Assembly (NCBI GenBank): GCA_963817015.1
Contig: CAWFMV010000019.1
Location: 62,001-126,000, forward strand
Direction of reading: 5' to 3'
Origin: VAZQ01 sp963817015
GTDB taxonomy: Bacteria > Pseudomonadota > Alphaproteobacteria > Rhizobiales > Xanthobacteraceae
Length of the DNA: 64,000 nucleotides
The translations under genes and the position numbers were made by a program. Below, piece after piece: positions 39,965-48,674 of this stretch. Each line of letters starts with the position of its first letter. Within the stretch, counting starts at the first letter, position 1. The notes beneath the pieces were generated by a model, which had not been told where the DNA came from, ran no database searches, and saw nothing but the letters and a program-made list of their open reading frames with translations.

Positions 39965-40003
39965 TTTATTACACCTGTTTATTACACTTGTTTATTGCAC
40001 CTC
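39965..40003. repeat. Three tandem 13-bp direct repeats
   Basis: TTTATTACACCTG (39965-39977), TTTATTACACTTG (39978-39990) and TTTATTGCACCTC (39991-40003) are head to tail without gaps. Related TTGCACCT strings occur near 39927 and 40084. A/T-rich iterons of this size can be regulator-binding arrays or replication/partition iterons. Confidence 0.75.
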
Positions 40004-40552
40004 GATCGTCCCGGTCGGCCGCCCAGTGCGTTGGCCGTGAGCTCGATTTCGCACTGATTTCTTTCTGGGTTGGCGGGGCTGATTTTGCACCTCTGTTGGT
40101 CAGGCAAGAAACTCCGCAATAGAGCTAACTAGAATCTTGAATGGTTGTCGTTCAAACGGCCAAGATCGACAATAATGAAGCCCCCTAAAAATAGGTCTTC
40201 GGCGAAAACATTTGCGTATAGAATGGGAAAACATTGATTATTCCTTCGACAAACGTAACTGAGTGGAATATCTTCATTATTCTGATGGCCTGTGCGCCTG
40301 CGCCTCCGGAAAGACCCGCAAACGGGCGCCTTGGCTGACCCACCCATTGTGGTTCCGCTCATGCTCGCGATGTCGGCTTCGGCTCAGCAATTGCCCTGTG
40401 AGTGACAATTGCGCTTGGGTGGTCATCCGAGGCGGCCGGCGCTTCGTACATGCTGATGCTGACGCAAACCAAACTCGGTCGTCTCGGGTCTCGACCTCAG
40501 CTTCGCTTGCTTCAAATCGATTTCCAACTCTGTCGACACGTGGGACACAATC
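40004..40552. other. Gene-poor, A/T-richer stretch
   Basis: About 550 bases with no convincing gene. Short open frames exist on both strands, but lack ribosome sites and biased codon use. GC is visibly lower at 40100-40280. Confidence 0.5.
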
Positions 40553-40738
40553 ATGCTGAATCATTCATCTGCAAGCAGCCAAAGGAAGAAAATCGCCAGC
40601 ATGAACCTGGTCAGCGCGACGGTCTTTCTTCCTCCCGACAAACTGGCGCTCATTCAGCGACTGTGTGCCCAAAAGAACCGTCGAATTAGCGATCTGATTT
40701 CAGAGGCTGTCGATGATTATCTTTGCAAATGCAGCTAG
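40553..40738 (+). CDS. Small ribbon-helix-helix (CopG/MetJ-Arc type) DNA-binding protein
   Basis: 61 residues from ATG 40553, or 45 from ATG 40601. The core SATVFLPPDKLALIQRLCAQ, then NRRISDLISEAVDDYL, has the strand-helix-helix pattern of RHH repressors and antitoxins. No toxin gene is directly adjacent; the next gene is a basic 75-residue protein. Autoregulation through nearby repeats is possible. Confidence 0.7.
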   Translation: MLNHSSASSQRKKIASMNLVSATVFLPPDKLALIQRLCAQKNRRISDLISEAVDDYLCKCS

Positions 40739-40866
40739 TGGACGAGGACATTGATCGAGCGGATTGCCAAATCCAGCAGCAGCCTGTTCGAGCGCGATTG
40801 TGCGCTGGCCGGCCTGCCGAAGCGGTCGCTCGTGTCACCACGCGCACGACAATGGAAGGGAAGAAC

Positions 40867-41094
40867 ATGAAAAGGACGTTTGATTGGGATGAGTGTTCTA
40901 AACGACATCGGCCGGTACATTTCACATGGCTGAAAGCGAACCATGACAAACCGATCGAAGAGGCAGCGTATATAGCAGCTTACCAGAGCCTGCGTTCTTC
41001 CGATAACAGACCCAAGAACGCACGCCGTTACGCGACCGCGAAGCTCAAGGGATCGTATCGCAGATTGCGCGAGGATTTTGGTTTCTTCGTGTGA
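40867..41094 (+). CDS. Basic 75-residue protein of unknown function
   Basis: GGAAGGGAAG precedes ATG 40867. The protein is rich in Lys, Arg and aromatic residues (FDWDECSKRHRPVHFTWLKA, AKLKGSYRRLREDFGFF) with no membrane segment. Not recognised. It follows the RHH gene by 128 bases and could be its partner, but no toxin fold is apparent. Confidence 0.55.
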   Translation: MKRTFDWDECSKRHRPVHFTWLKANHDKPIEEAAYIAAYQSLRSSDNRPKNARRYATAKLKGSYRRLREDFGFFV

Positions 41095-41227
41095 AGGTGA
41101 ACGCACGTTTCAATGCTGCTTTGGCAAGCATTGCCGCAAAATAGTCCTTTGTTGCCGCCATCGTAAGGCCCGCCGCCTCACTTGATCATCCCATCTGGCG
41201 GGAGCAATCAGCCTTGTGAAGCAGTCA

Positions 41228-42556
41228 TCAGCTCGCAACCTTCTCCATCAGCGCCGCGATCTTGATCGTTGCGAAATTGGAGAAGGTGTCGGATACCGCA
41301 TAGGGCAAGATGATCTGGTCGCCGTGACGCATTGCGCCGCAGGTATAGACGACGTTGGGTACATAACCCTCGCGTTCTGTAGGCTCAGGACGGACCAGAG
41401 GCTCGCGCGAACGTGCCAGAACCTTTGAGGGGTCCTGCTTGTCGAGGAGAACGGCCCCAATCGAATATTTCCGGACCGGACCAACCCCGTGTATCAGCAG
41501 CAGCCAACAGTCGTCGAGCTCGATGGGTGAGCCACAATTGCCGATCTGCACGAATTCCCAGGGATATTCGGGCTGAAGAATGGATTGACCGCCGTCCCAC
41601 GAGTAGAGGTCGTCGGAATAGATCAGATAGAGGTTTTCGTTATCCTGCCGCCCGATCATCGCATAGCGGCCGCCGATTTTCCGAGGAAACAGGGCCATTC
41701 CCTTGTTGCGGGCCGCCGATCCGTCGAGCGGAGTCATCCGGAACGATTGGAAGTCCGTCGTTTCGAGCAACTCAGAACGGATCGCTCTGCCGCTATAGGC
41801 CGTATAGGTGGCGTAGTAGATTTTTCGCGTATCGTCGTTGAATTCAACGAAACGCGCGTCCTCGATGCCATTTGCTTGGGAGTCGGTGATCGGAAAGATG
41901 ACCCGTTCGCTCAGCTCTTCGTCCGGCCCGAAGATCACCTCGACAGCATCGCCATTGTGTCTCGACGATCGATGTCGGATTTTTGGGACCGATGCGAGAC
42001 GCGCGGTCGGATCGACGGCCACGCTGCCGTCCGCGGCGATGGTGCCGGACCGGAACGTCAGCGATGAAATATGCCCTTCGCCAACGGCGCGAAGGCTCAA
42101 GATGAATCGACAGCCGTTTTCCGGCGCGCCAGTCTGGTCGGGGTGCCGGACGATGCTCGGATTGAATAAAGCTGACGCCTCGAACGAGTACTCGTTGAGA
42201 AAGTACGCACCGATCAGGCAGCGTTGCGTCTTGTCTAGCACGGCATGCGGCTCCAACGCCGCTTCCATCTCTGCCGCGCGCGTCCCGAAGATCTCAAGCA
42301 GATTCCTGTGACGACCCTCGAAATTTTCGAGCACGTCGGCCAGTTGCCGGGCGGCAGCCTCGGGCTCGAGCCGCAAAACTCTGTCGACGATATGGTTGGC
42401 CCGGACTTTGTCCGTTGGATTGAGGTCTCGGGGCTCAGTCGCCGGCTTGAAGGGCCTCACGACGACCCTGGACGGATCCGGGCGAAGAAACAGGGTCTGG
42501 CGGTTCAAGATTTGGGGCTGAGACAAGGAGGCTCCCTGGGATTGCTCGAGGTGCAA
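41228..42556 (-). CDS. GH130-family beta-mannoside phosphorylase/hydrolase-like protein
   Basis: 442 residues, intact, five-bladed propeller glycosidase fold. Diagnostic blocks: LFLRPDPSRVVVRPFKP, ALFNPSIVRHPDQ, NGIEDARFVEF with the conserved Glu-Asp, MALFPRKIGGRYAMIGRQDN and PLVRPEPTEREGYVPNVVY. GH130 enzymes phosphorolyse or hydrolyse beta-mannosides. The start at 42556 overlaps the end of the glycosyltransferase gene by 122 bases, an unusually long but clean overlap. Third gene of the mannose operon. Confidence 0.88.
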   Translation of the reverse strand: MHLEQSQGASLSQPQILNRQTLFLRPDPSRVVVRPFKPATEPRDLNPTDKVRANHIVDRVLRLEPEAAARQLADVLENFEGRHRNLLEIFGTRAAEMEAALEPHAVLDKTQRCLIGAYFLNEYSFEASALFNPSIVRHPDQTGAPENGCRFILSLRAVGEGHISSLTFRSGTIAADGSVAVDPTARLASVPKIRHRSSRHNGDAVEVIFGPDEELSERVIFPITDSQANGIEDARFVEFNDDTRKIYYATYTAYSGRAIRSELLETTDFQSFRMTPLDGSAARNKGMALFPRKIGGRYAMIGRQDNENLYLIYSDDLYSWDGGQSILQPEYPWEFVQIGNCGSPIELDDCWLLLIHGVGPVRKYSIGAVLLDKQDPSKVLARSREPLVRPEPTEREGYVPNVVYTCGAMRHGDQIILPYAVSDTFSNFATIKIAALMEKVAS

Positions 42557-44852
42557 TCGTGTCGATGGCGTTGGGTAATAGTTTGGGCGCAGGACTCATT
42601 TGGTCCACAGCGGCAGCGGATTCGAACTGCCGCATCTCCAGAAGACCGAGAAGATACGACAGGACTGATTCTGCACCCTTGTTCTCATTGAGTCGATCCG
42701 GATGGAGGCCATCACAACAGCCCCCCGTGTTGGGATCGATCAGGACTGCCTGCAGATCGTTTTCACCTAGAAACCAACCAAATGCGCGTGTCGCCGCTTG
42801 CGGCCACTCCGCGTCGCCATTCGCGCGCCACGCGCCAAGGCATGCGGAAATCGTTGCGCACGCCTCGACAGGCTGCTGATCAAATGCTTCGGGCTTGTGG
42901 CGAATCCTGCCGAAACTCCTGGAGCCAACGGGTCTGAAGTGCCCGGATGATGTGGTCTGAAGCGACATCAGCCAACGAAGCGACCGCAGGCCGATCTCGA
43001 CGTATGCCGGGGTGCGCGTCGTCAGGCCCGTTTGGATCAGCGCCTGCGACAGGCGCGCATTGTCGTAAGCCAGAACGTCTTCAAACCAGAGCCAGTCTTT
43101 GCGTTGGCTTGCAAAAAACAGGGCCATCAACCTGTCGGCCAATCGCTTGCGCAAGCTCTTGGCGGAGAGGTCACCGGCCTCCAGCGGGCAATACGCGTCC
43201 AAGCCCAGGAGTGTGAAGGCCCAAGCCCGCGGAGACGAGAAATCCTCGACCGCTGGAAGCGCAGTCTTGAATAGCGCCGCAGCCCACCTGCGGCGAGATG
43301 GATCGTTGTCCCTGCGTGCGCATTCGGCCAAGGCCCAAAGCGCTCTGCCATGACTGTCCTCTGAGCCAGTCTCTTCCAGCCATCGACGATCGTAGCTCAT
43401 GAAATTGCGGAACCGGCGAGTGTCCGGGTTCCATGCATGCTGGACAAATGCCGCAAAGCGCGACGTGAGCGTTTGCGATAGTTGTGCTTCACCAGAATTC
43501 TGAAGTGCGCTCGAGAACAACAGGGCGCGCGCATTGTCGTCGACACAGTAGCCATGGGCGCGGTCCGCGACCGAATGGACTGCGTGCTGAAGCATTCCCG
43601 AGCTGTCACAGAGCGAGAGGAAATGGCCGATTCGCATCTCCGGAAGGGCGGCTGCCTTCGGAAAGGTAACAATCGAATCAGACGGAACGACATTTTCAGG
43701 TCGGCTTCGCCCGCGCGCATTTTCAAAGGCCGCGAGATAGCGCTTGGCCGTTTGCGCCCAGGTCATCGACCGGCTCGCCGCGTAGGCACGCTCGCGCATA
43801 GCGTCACGGCGGACATCGTCGGTCAGCAAGCCGGCGATCTCGGTGCTCATGGCTGTGGCATCCCCGAAGGGAACCAGAATGCCGCGTCCGTCACTCAGCA
43901 ATTCCTTGGCATGCCAGTAGGGCGTCGATACCACGGCCTTTCCCAGACCGAAGCTGTAAGCCAGTGTGCCCGATGTCATCTGAGCTTCATTGAGATAGGG
44001 CGTCACATAGACGTCGCACATCGAAATGAAGTCCAGCAATGTGGCCTGATCCACGAATTGGTTGAAAAAGACAACATGATCCTCGATGCCGAGCTTCCGC
44101 ACGCGCGCAGCCAGGGCATCGCGATAGGCTTCGCCCTCGTTGCGCACGAGATTCGGATGGGTCGCGCCGAGTATCACATAGACGGCGTTCGGGCAGACTT
44201 TGATGATTCCCGGCATGGCGTCGATCATCGTCTGAATGCCCTTGCTGGGCGACAGGAGACCGAATGTCAGAATAATCTTCTTGCCGACGAAACCCAATTT
44301 CGTCTTGGCGAGGTACGTATCGAGAAACGGACAGTCGGGAATTCCGTGCGGAATGACCTCGATCTTGCGCGCTGGCACGTCATGAACAGAGCGCAGCAAC
44401 TCGTGACCCTTCTCCGCCATGACAATCAATTTGGTCGACGCATCGATGATGCGTCGCATGACGTTGCGTTGGGTTGGCGTGGGTTGCGCCAGCACCGTGT
44501 GAAGTGTCGTGACAATCGGCATTTCGAGGTGTGACAGGAGATTGATGATATTCTTGCCAGCCTCGCCACCGAAAATTCCATATTCGTGTTGAAGACAAAC
44601 GATGTCGAAGCCTGCGTTGTTCAGGAACTCGGCAGCTTGAACGTACTCGGCTATCGTCTCGTCGTGGATCTGGAAGTACACATCCGATGGATAGTCATAG
44701 GCGTGACCGACGTTCGTCATTGCGACGACACCAGTCTCCAGATCCGGGCGAGCCATCGAGACCGCTCGACGAAGATCATGAGTAAAAGTAGCGATTCCGC
44801 AGCGGCGCGGAAGGTGATTGCCGATGAACGCAATGCGCTGGATCGGCTTCAT
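42435..44852 (-). CDS. GT4 glycosyltransferase fused to an alpha/alpha-toroid domain
   Basis: 805 residues, intact. The N-terminal half is GT-B: GNHLPRRCGIATFTHDLRRA, VCLQHEYGIFGGEAGKNI, IPHGIPDCPF, TFGLLSPSKGIQTMIDAMP and SGTLAYSFGLGKAVVSTPYW with the Glu-x7-Glu region. The C-terminal 380 residues form a helical toroid (GYCVDDNARALLFSSALQN, DSHGRALWALAECAR, WFEDVLAYDNARLSQALI, GCCDGLHPDRLNENKGAESV) like glycan epimerases or hydrolases. Probably builds a mannose-containing glucan or glycoside whose end is handled by the neighbouring GH130. ATG 44852 overlaps the isomerase stop. Confidence 0.87.
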   Translation of the reverse strand: MKPIQRIAFIGNHLPRRCGIATFTHDLRRAVSMARPDLETGVVAMTNVGHAYDYPSDVYFQIHDETIAEYVQAAEFLNNAGFDIVCLQHEYGIFGGEAGKNIINLLSHLEMPIVTTLHTVLAQPTPTQRNVMRRIIDASTKLIVMAEKGHELLRSVHDVPARKIEVIPHGIPDCPFLDTYLAKTKLGFVGKKIILTFGLLSPSKGIQTMIDAMPGIIKVCPNAVYVILGATHPNLVRNEGEAYRDALAARVRKLGIEDHVVFFNQFVDQATLLDFISMCDVYVTPYLNEAQMTSGTLAYSFGLGKAVVSTPYWHAKELLSDGRGILVPFGDATAMSTEIAGLLTDDVRRDAMRERAYAASRSMTWAQTAKRYLAAFENARGRSRPENVVPSDSIVTFPKAAALPEMRIGHFLSLCDSSGMLQHAVHSVADRAHGYCVDDNARALLFSSALQNSGEAQLSQTLTSRFAAFVQHAWNPDTRRFRNFMSYDRRWLEETGSEDSHGRALWALAECARRDNDPSRRRWAAALFKTALPAVEDFSSPRAWAFTLLGLDAYCPLEAGDLSAKSLRKRLADRLMALFFASQRKDWLWFEDVLAYDNARLSQALIQTGLTTRTPAYVEIGLRSLRWLMSLQTTSSGHFRPVGSRSFGRIRHKPEAFDQQPVEACATISACLGAWRANGDAEWPQAATRAFGWFLGENDLQAVLIDPNTGGCCDGLHPDRLNENKGAESVLSYLLGLLEMRQFESAAAVDQMSPAPKLLPNAIDTIAPRAIPGSLLVSAPNLEPPDPVSSPGSVQGRREALQAGD

Positions 44853-45817
44853 TGAGACAGCTCCAGGCGCTCATTCGTTGATGTTGTCGTATTTGTTCGA
44901 GGGACCAGAGGAGGCGCCCGGGTCGCCTGGAGCGGCCGCTGGCCCCTTGTGCTCGGCCGCCTGGCGCGTTGCAGGAGGTTCGCGACCGGGACTTCGCCCG
45001 TGTAGGCCACGAGGCCTACCAGGCCGGTCGGGCCAGCGTGCAAACGGAGGCTATCGGATTCCACAAAGAGAGCATCGCCAGTGGTCATGTCGCACGATGT
45101 GGTGCGACCGTCACCGTTAAGAACGAGAAACCAAGTTTCTCGCTCCCCGTCGAGGCGCCAAGTGGAATCCGGCGGCAATTCGATCCGTTCAACCACGAAG
45201 TACGGACTGGAAATGAGCAGCGTCCGTTCGTCAGTGAGCCGGATCGGGCGTCCCTGGACATGAGCTGGCCCAGCGTCCGCGGCCGCGACTGCGTTCTCGA
45301 CGTGAAGGGCGCGCTGCCGCCCGTAATCGAAGAGACGAAACGTGGCGTCGCTGCGCTGTTGGATTTCTGCGATAACGAGCCCCGCCCCGATGGCGTGGAT
45401 CGTGCCGGCCGGCACGAAAATGGCGTCACCTGATGTCACCGCCTGCCATACGACAAGATTGGAGATCGAGCCATCGTCAACGGCCGCTCGCAATTGTTGC
45501 GGAGTGAGACGCTGATTGAGGCCCAGCGCGACTTTGGCGTCGGACGCGGCACGCAGGACATACCATGCCTCGGTCTTACCGCGTGGCAGTCCCATTGAAT
45601 GGGCAAATGCATCGTCAGGATGAACCTGAATGGAAAGCGGCTGGTTGGTGAATAGTATCTTGAGCAAGAGTGAAGGCTCTGCAGCCACCCGGCCTGAGCG
45701 CTCGTACCAGATTTCGCCGATCGCGCCACCGTCATGGCGTGCGCTACTCCAAGGCCGTAGATCGAGAATGCCCCAGGGCTTGGGGAGAGCAGACGCACGC
45801 GCATGTTCAATCGTCAC
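44849..45817 (-). CDS. manA: Class I phosphomannose isomerase-like protein
   Basis: 322 residues, intact. Zinc-ligand motifs are visible: SIQVHPDDAFAH, GKTEAWYVL and VPAGTIHAIGAG; the N-terminal KPWG and the central VIAEIQQRSDATFRLFDYGR fit class I isomerases that convert fructose-6-P to mannose-6-P. The C-terminus is Pro/Arg-rich and atypical (about residues 285-322). It is first in the operon with GT4 (4-base ATGA overlap) and GH130, implying supply of mannose units for the product. GTG start after AGGATA. Confidence 0.85.
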   Translation of the reverse strand: MTIEHARASALPKPWGILDLRPWSSARHDGGAIGEIWYERSGRVAAEPSLLLKILFTNQPLSIQVHPDDAFAHSMGLPRGKTEAWYVLRAASDAKVALGLNQRLTPQQLRAAVDDGSISNLVVWQAVTSGDAIFVPAGTIHAIGAGLVIAEIQQRSDATFRLFDYGRQRALHVENAVAAADAGPAHVQGRPIRLTDERTLLISSPYFVVERIELPPDSTWRLDGERETWFLVLNGDGRTTSCDMTTGDALFVESDSLRLHAGPTGLVGLVAYTGEVPVANLLQRARRPSTRGQRPLQATRAPPLVPRTNTTTSTNERLELSQ

Positions 45818-45991
45818 AGAGTATCCTCATGTTCATATGAGACAACGACTCTCGACCTGGAGCGGCGTCGAAATCCCTGAAATCACCAGCACCGGCTGCC
45901 AAAGCCGGTCGTGCACAGACGGGTCTAGCAGCGGAACGCTGGGTACCGGCTGCGGGAATGCGAATGGGCTGAAGAAGCGGTGTCTGTAGTT

Positions 45992-46249
45992 TCAGCAGCG
46001 GACCGGCTTGTCGCTCGCAGCGATCGCCTTTTTCTTGACTGGAGATTCGGTGGCCTCTTTAGCCAATCGAAGCGTCCTCAAACGCTCCGTCTTTTCGCGG
46101 ACAGACTGACTTTCAGCCTCATACTCCGTCTTGGCTTTCTCGCCCACCTGGACTTGCTGCGGCTTCTTGAATGCTGCTTCGGCCCGAGCGCGATTCTTTG
46201 GACTAAGGGTCAATGTCAACTCCGTTTCCGCGAGTGAGTGTGCTCGCAT
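45992..46249 (-). CDS. Small charged helical protein
   Basis: 85 residues, Lys/Glu/Arg-rich (NRARAEAAFKKPQQVQVGEK, EYEAESQSVREKTERLRTLR). The C-terminal RTLRLAKEA recurs in small rhizobial proteins of unknown role. No membrane segment. Start 46249 or an internal TTG at about 46219. Confidence 0.55.
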   Translation of the reverse strand: MRAHSLAETELTLTLSPKNRARAEAAFKKPQQVQVGEKAKTEYEAESQSVREKTERLRTLRLAKEATESPVKKKAIAASDKPVRC

Positions 46250-46311
46250 GTCGTCGGCAGGATTGCGCCGTGAATGATCCCGAGGAGAGAGCGCGATCTG
46301 CCGGGCGTTTC

Positions 46312-46425
46312 TTAAGGATGGATGGTCGTCAACAAGAGCAGCGCAACGAACATGACTGCCCCTGCCCCCAAGGAAAAGTACGCTGCCTCCACAACCACGT
46401 CGGCAACAGTACGGCTTTTCGTCAT
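46312..46425 (-). CDS. 37-residue single-span membrane microprotein
   Basis: ATG 46425 follows GGAGA and encodes one hydrophobic stretch after a short charged start (MTKSRTVADVV, then AVMFVALLLLTTIHP at the end). It is distinct in sequence from the 31-residue one at 39791-39886 but of the same size class and also on the minus strand, upstream of the small charged protein. Confidence 0.6.
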   Translation of the reverse strand: MTKSRTVADVVVEAAYFSLGAGAVMFVALLLLTTIHP

Positions 46426-46559
46426 GACGATCTCCTGCGCCTGGAAATAGACTTCACATCACTTGGGGTCGGACGTTAGGACGCCTGAAGTGTAGGCCAA
46501 GCAGTCGTTTTTTGTTCCTTCAGGTCAGCGGCAGTCGCGGCTTGGCCCTCAATGATGGG

Positions 46560-46931
46560 CTAGGGCTTGAGGGTGGCAATCATCTCGGCGCAAGCCCGAG
46601 CCACAGCCGAATCCGGTGAGGCCGCTCCCGGCATTGTCGCCCAGCCGCCTTTCTCGACGAACGTGCCCCGGTCCCAGGCATAACTGATCTTGTTCAACGC
46701 GCTAAGGTTTTCGGGTGCGTTCGCGGCCTGGCGAAACTTGTCGACACAGATCGGTGCCAGCGCAACGACGACCGCCGAGTCGGCGCGATCCTTCGCGACC
46801 TTGTCAACGGTGCTCCCCAGCGCCCATCCGCCCCAGTTGAAGCCGACAATCATCGTTAAGACCGCTCCGGCGGCTGCGCCTTGCAAGAGGCGCGTGAGCA
46901 ATTCGCCCTGCAGGATTGCGGGAAGTTCCAT
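46560..46931 (-). CDS. Single-span membrane protein of unknown function
   Basis: 123 residues from ATG 46931 (an extended in-frame start at 47000 is less likely). One N-terminal membrane segment (GAAAGAVLTMIVGFNWGGWAL) is followed by a periplasmic or cytoplasmic domain with one conserved-looking Cys early (LAPICVDKFRQAANAPENL) and one late (ARACAEMIATLKP), plus WDRGTFVEKGGWATMPG. Such proteins are frequent in Bradyrhizobium relatives. Function unknown. Confidence 0.65.
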   Translation of the reverse strand: MELPAILQGELLTRLLQGAAAGAVLTMIVGFNWGGWALGSTVDKVAKDRADSAVVVALAPICVDKFRQAANAPENLSALNKISYAWDRGTFVEKGGWATMPGAASPDSAVARACAEMIATLKP

Positions 46932-47216
46932 GACTTTCGCCTTTCGATGAGAGGAACGCGAGTTCGCGGCGGCGCGCACGTTAAGCGAGCCGGTGCTCAT
47001 GGCACCCGCGCCGAACGCAACTCAAATTGGAATTCTGCTGTGCCCGCCGATGGCACCGGAGGAGCTGCTGCTTCTGAGAGAACGGAGATTTCGGTAGATC
47101 GCCGATTTATGAGCAGCTATCAGATACGTACCACTTATAACTATAGCTGGGCCTGCGGAGCGTAAAATACAATAGGGTCGAGCAATTAAAGGTCCAGCAC
47201 GGTCCTGCCGCCAGGA

Positions 47217-47955
47217 TCACGCGCCCATGAGCTTGCGCGCGATCTGGCCGCGAAAGGCCGCGAGCTCCTCGGGCGTGCGCTTCGAGCGGGGGTTCGGAAT
47301 TGGCAGCTCGGCAACGACGCGGGTCGGGCTTGGCGAGAGCAGGAACAGCCGGTCGGCGAGCGCCGATCGCCTCCTCGACATTGTGCGTGACCAGCAGGGT
47401 CGTGACCGGGCGCCGGGTCACGAGCTCGGCGAGCTCGTCGCGCAGCCGCGCCGCCAGCGCGTCGTCGAGCGAGACGAACGGCTCGTCGAGCAGCAGCAGA
47501 TCGGGGTCGACCGCGAAGGCACGCGCCAGCGCCACGCGCCGCGCCAGCCCGAGCGAGAGCTCGCCCGGATAGTGCTGGCGGTGCGCCGCAAGGCCGAGCG
47601 CGCGAAACAGCGTCGTCAGCGTCGGCGTCGGTCACCTGCGGGGCGGCAAGCCGCACATTCTGCTCGAGCGTGCGCCAGGGCAGCAGGCGCGGCTCCTGGA
47701 ACACCATGCCGAGCCGTGCCGTGATCGGGGAGGCGCACGCTGCCCTCATAGTCGCGCATCGAGCCCGGCGATGATGCGCAGCAGCGTGGTCTTGCCGCAT
47801 CCCGACGGACCGACCAGCGCGCCGACCTCGCCGTTGCGCAAGCGCAGAACGTCAGGCCGTCGATGACCTGCAGGTTGCCGCCGGAGGCGGCGCTGATAGG
47901 ACTTTTGCTTGATCGCGACCTCAAGCCGTCCTCGAGGGACGCCAGCGGGAGACAT
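47217..47955 (-). CDS. ABC transporter ATPase, NitT/TauT (SsuB-like)
   Basis: About 245 residues. Walker A GPSGCGKTTLLRIIAGLD, Q-loop GMVFQEPRLLPWRTLEQNVR, signature ELSLGLARRVALARAF (LSLGL in place of LSGGQ), Walker B LLLLDEPFVSLDD and the switch TLLVTHNVEEAI. Indels near 47895, 47850, 47755, 47730, 47625 and 47365. ATG 47955 (or TTG 47964) overlaps the permease end by about 35 bases. Last gene of the PQQ-dehydrogenase operon. Confidence 0.87.
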
Positions 47956-48671
47956 GTCGTTCAAGCGGCTGCACCAGGAACGTTTCGATCACCAGCATGA
48001 CGGCGACGAAGGCGAGAGCATAGGCCAGGATCTGGGTCACGTCGAACAGCTGGAACGCGACCCCGATCTCGAAGCCAACCCCGTTGGGCCGCCCGAGCAG
48101 TTCGACGATGAGCACGATCTTCCACACCAGCGATAGCCCGGAGCGGGCCGCCGCCGCAAGATAGGGGGCGAGCTGCGGCAGCACGACGTGGCGCATGCGC
48201 ACCCACGGGCTCATGCGGAACACCTGCGCCATGTCGTCGAGCCCGCGGTCGAGCGAGCGCGCGCCTTCGCGCACCGTGACGGTCGCGATCGGCAGCTTGT
48301 TGAGCGCGACCGCCGCGATCGCGGCGGTTTCGGTCAGGCCGGCCCAGACATAGGCCAGCACGATGATCACCAGCGCCGGCAGGTTGAGCAGCACCACCAG
48401 CCAGGGATCGCCGAGCCGGTCGGCGAGCGCGGAAGCGGCCCATCAGCGAGGCCGATGACGGTGCCGAGCGCCATCGCGATGCGCGAACGCAACCGCCACC
48501 CGCGCAAGCGTCACGCCGAGATTGAAGGCGAGCGCGCCGGACTGCGCCTCGCTCGACGATCGCGAGCGCGACCGTCTGCGGGTCGGGCAGCATGCGCGGG
48601 CCCGCGAACTGCGCGCCGACGTACCAGGCGGCGAGCAGCAGTCGCGAGCGAGAGCGAGCCTGCAATGCCAC
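47921..48671 (-). CDS. ABC transporter permease, NitT/TauT (SsuC-like)
   Basis: About 250 residues with six hydrophobic segments. GTG 48671 leads into LLLAAWYVGAQFAGPRMLPD, then ALAFNLGVTLARVAVAF, LVVLLNLPALVIIVLAYVWA and the EAA loop MSPWVRMRHVVLPQLAPYL. Indels near 48555, 48490 and 48435. Ends SRWRPSRTA at 47921. It translocates whatever the binding protein (48675-49668) captures. Confidence 0.85.
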
Positions 48672-48674
48672 GTC

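Noticed and set aside
39965..40003. Triple 13-mer as a CRISPR array
   Set aside because: No spacers between copies and too short.
40233..40340. Possible small lipoprotein-like frame (ends near LMACAPAP)
   Set aside because: Needs a TTG start without a Shine-Dalgarno and is very short; not supported.
40129..40362. Minus-strand 77-codon frame in the gene-poor stretch
   Set aside because: No ribosome site, no domain, composition not protein-like.
45818..45991. General-stress sigma promoter (GGAAC-N16/17-GTT) for the mannose operon
   Set aside because: GGAAC-like strings are present but no correctly spaced partner was found on the right strand.
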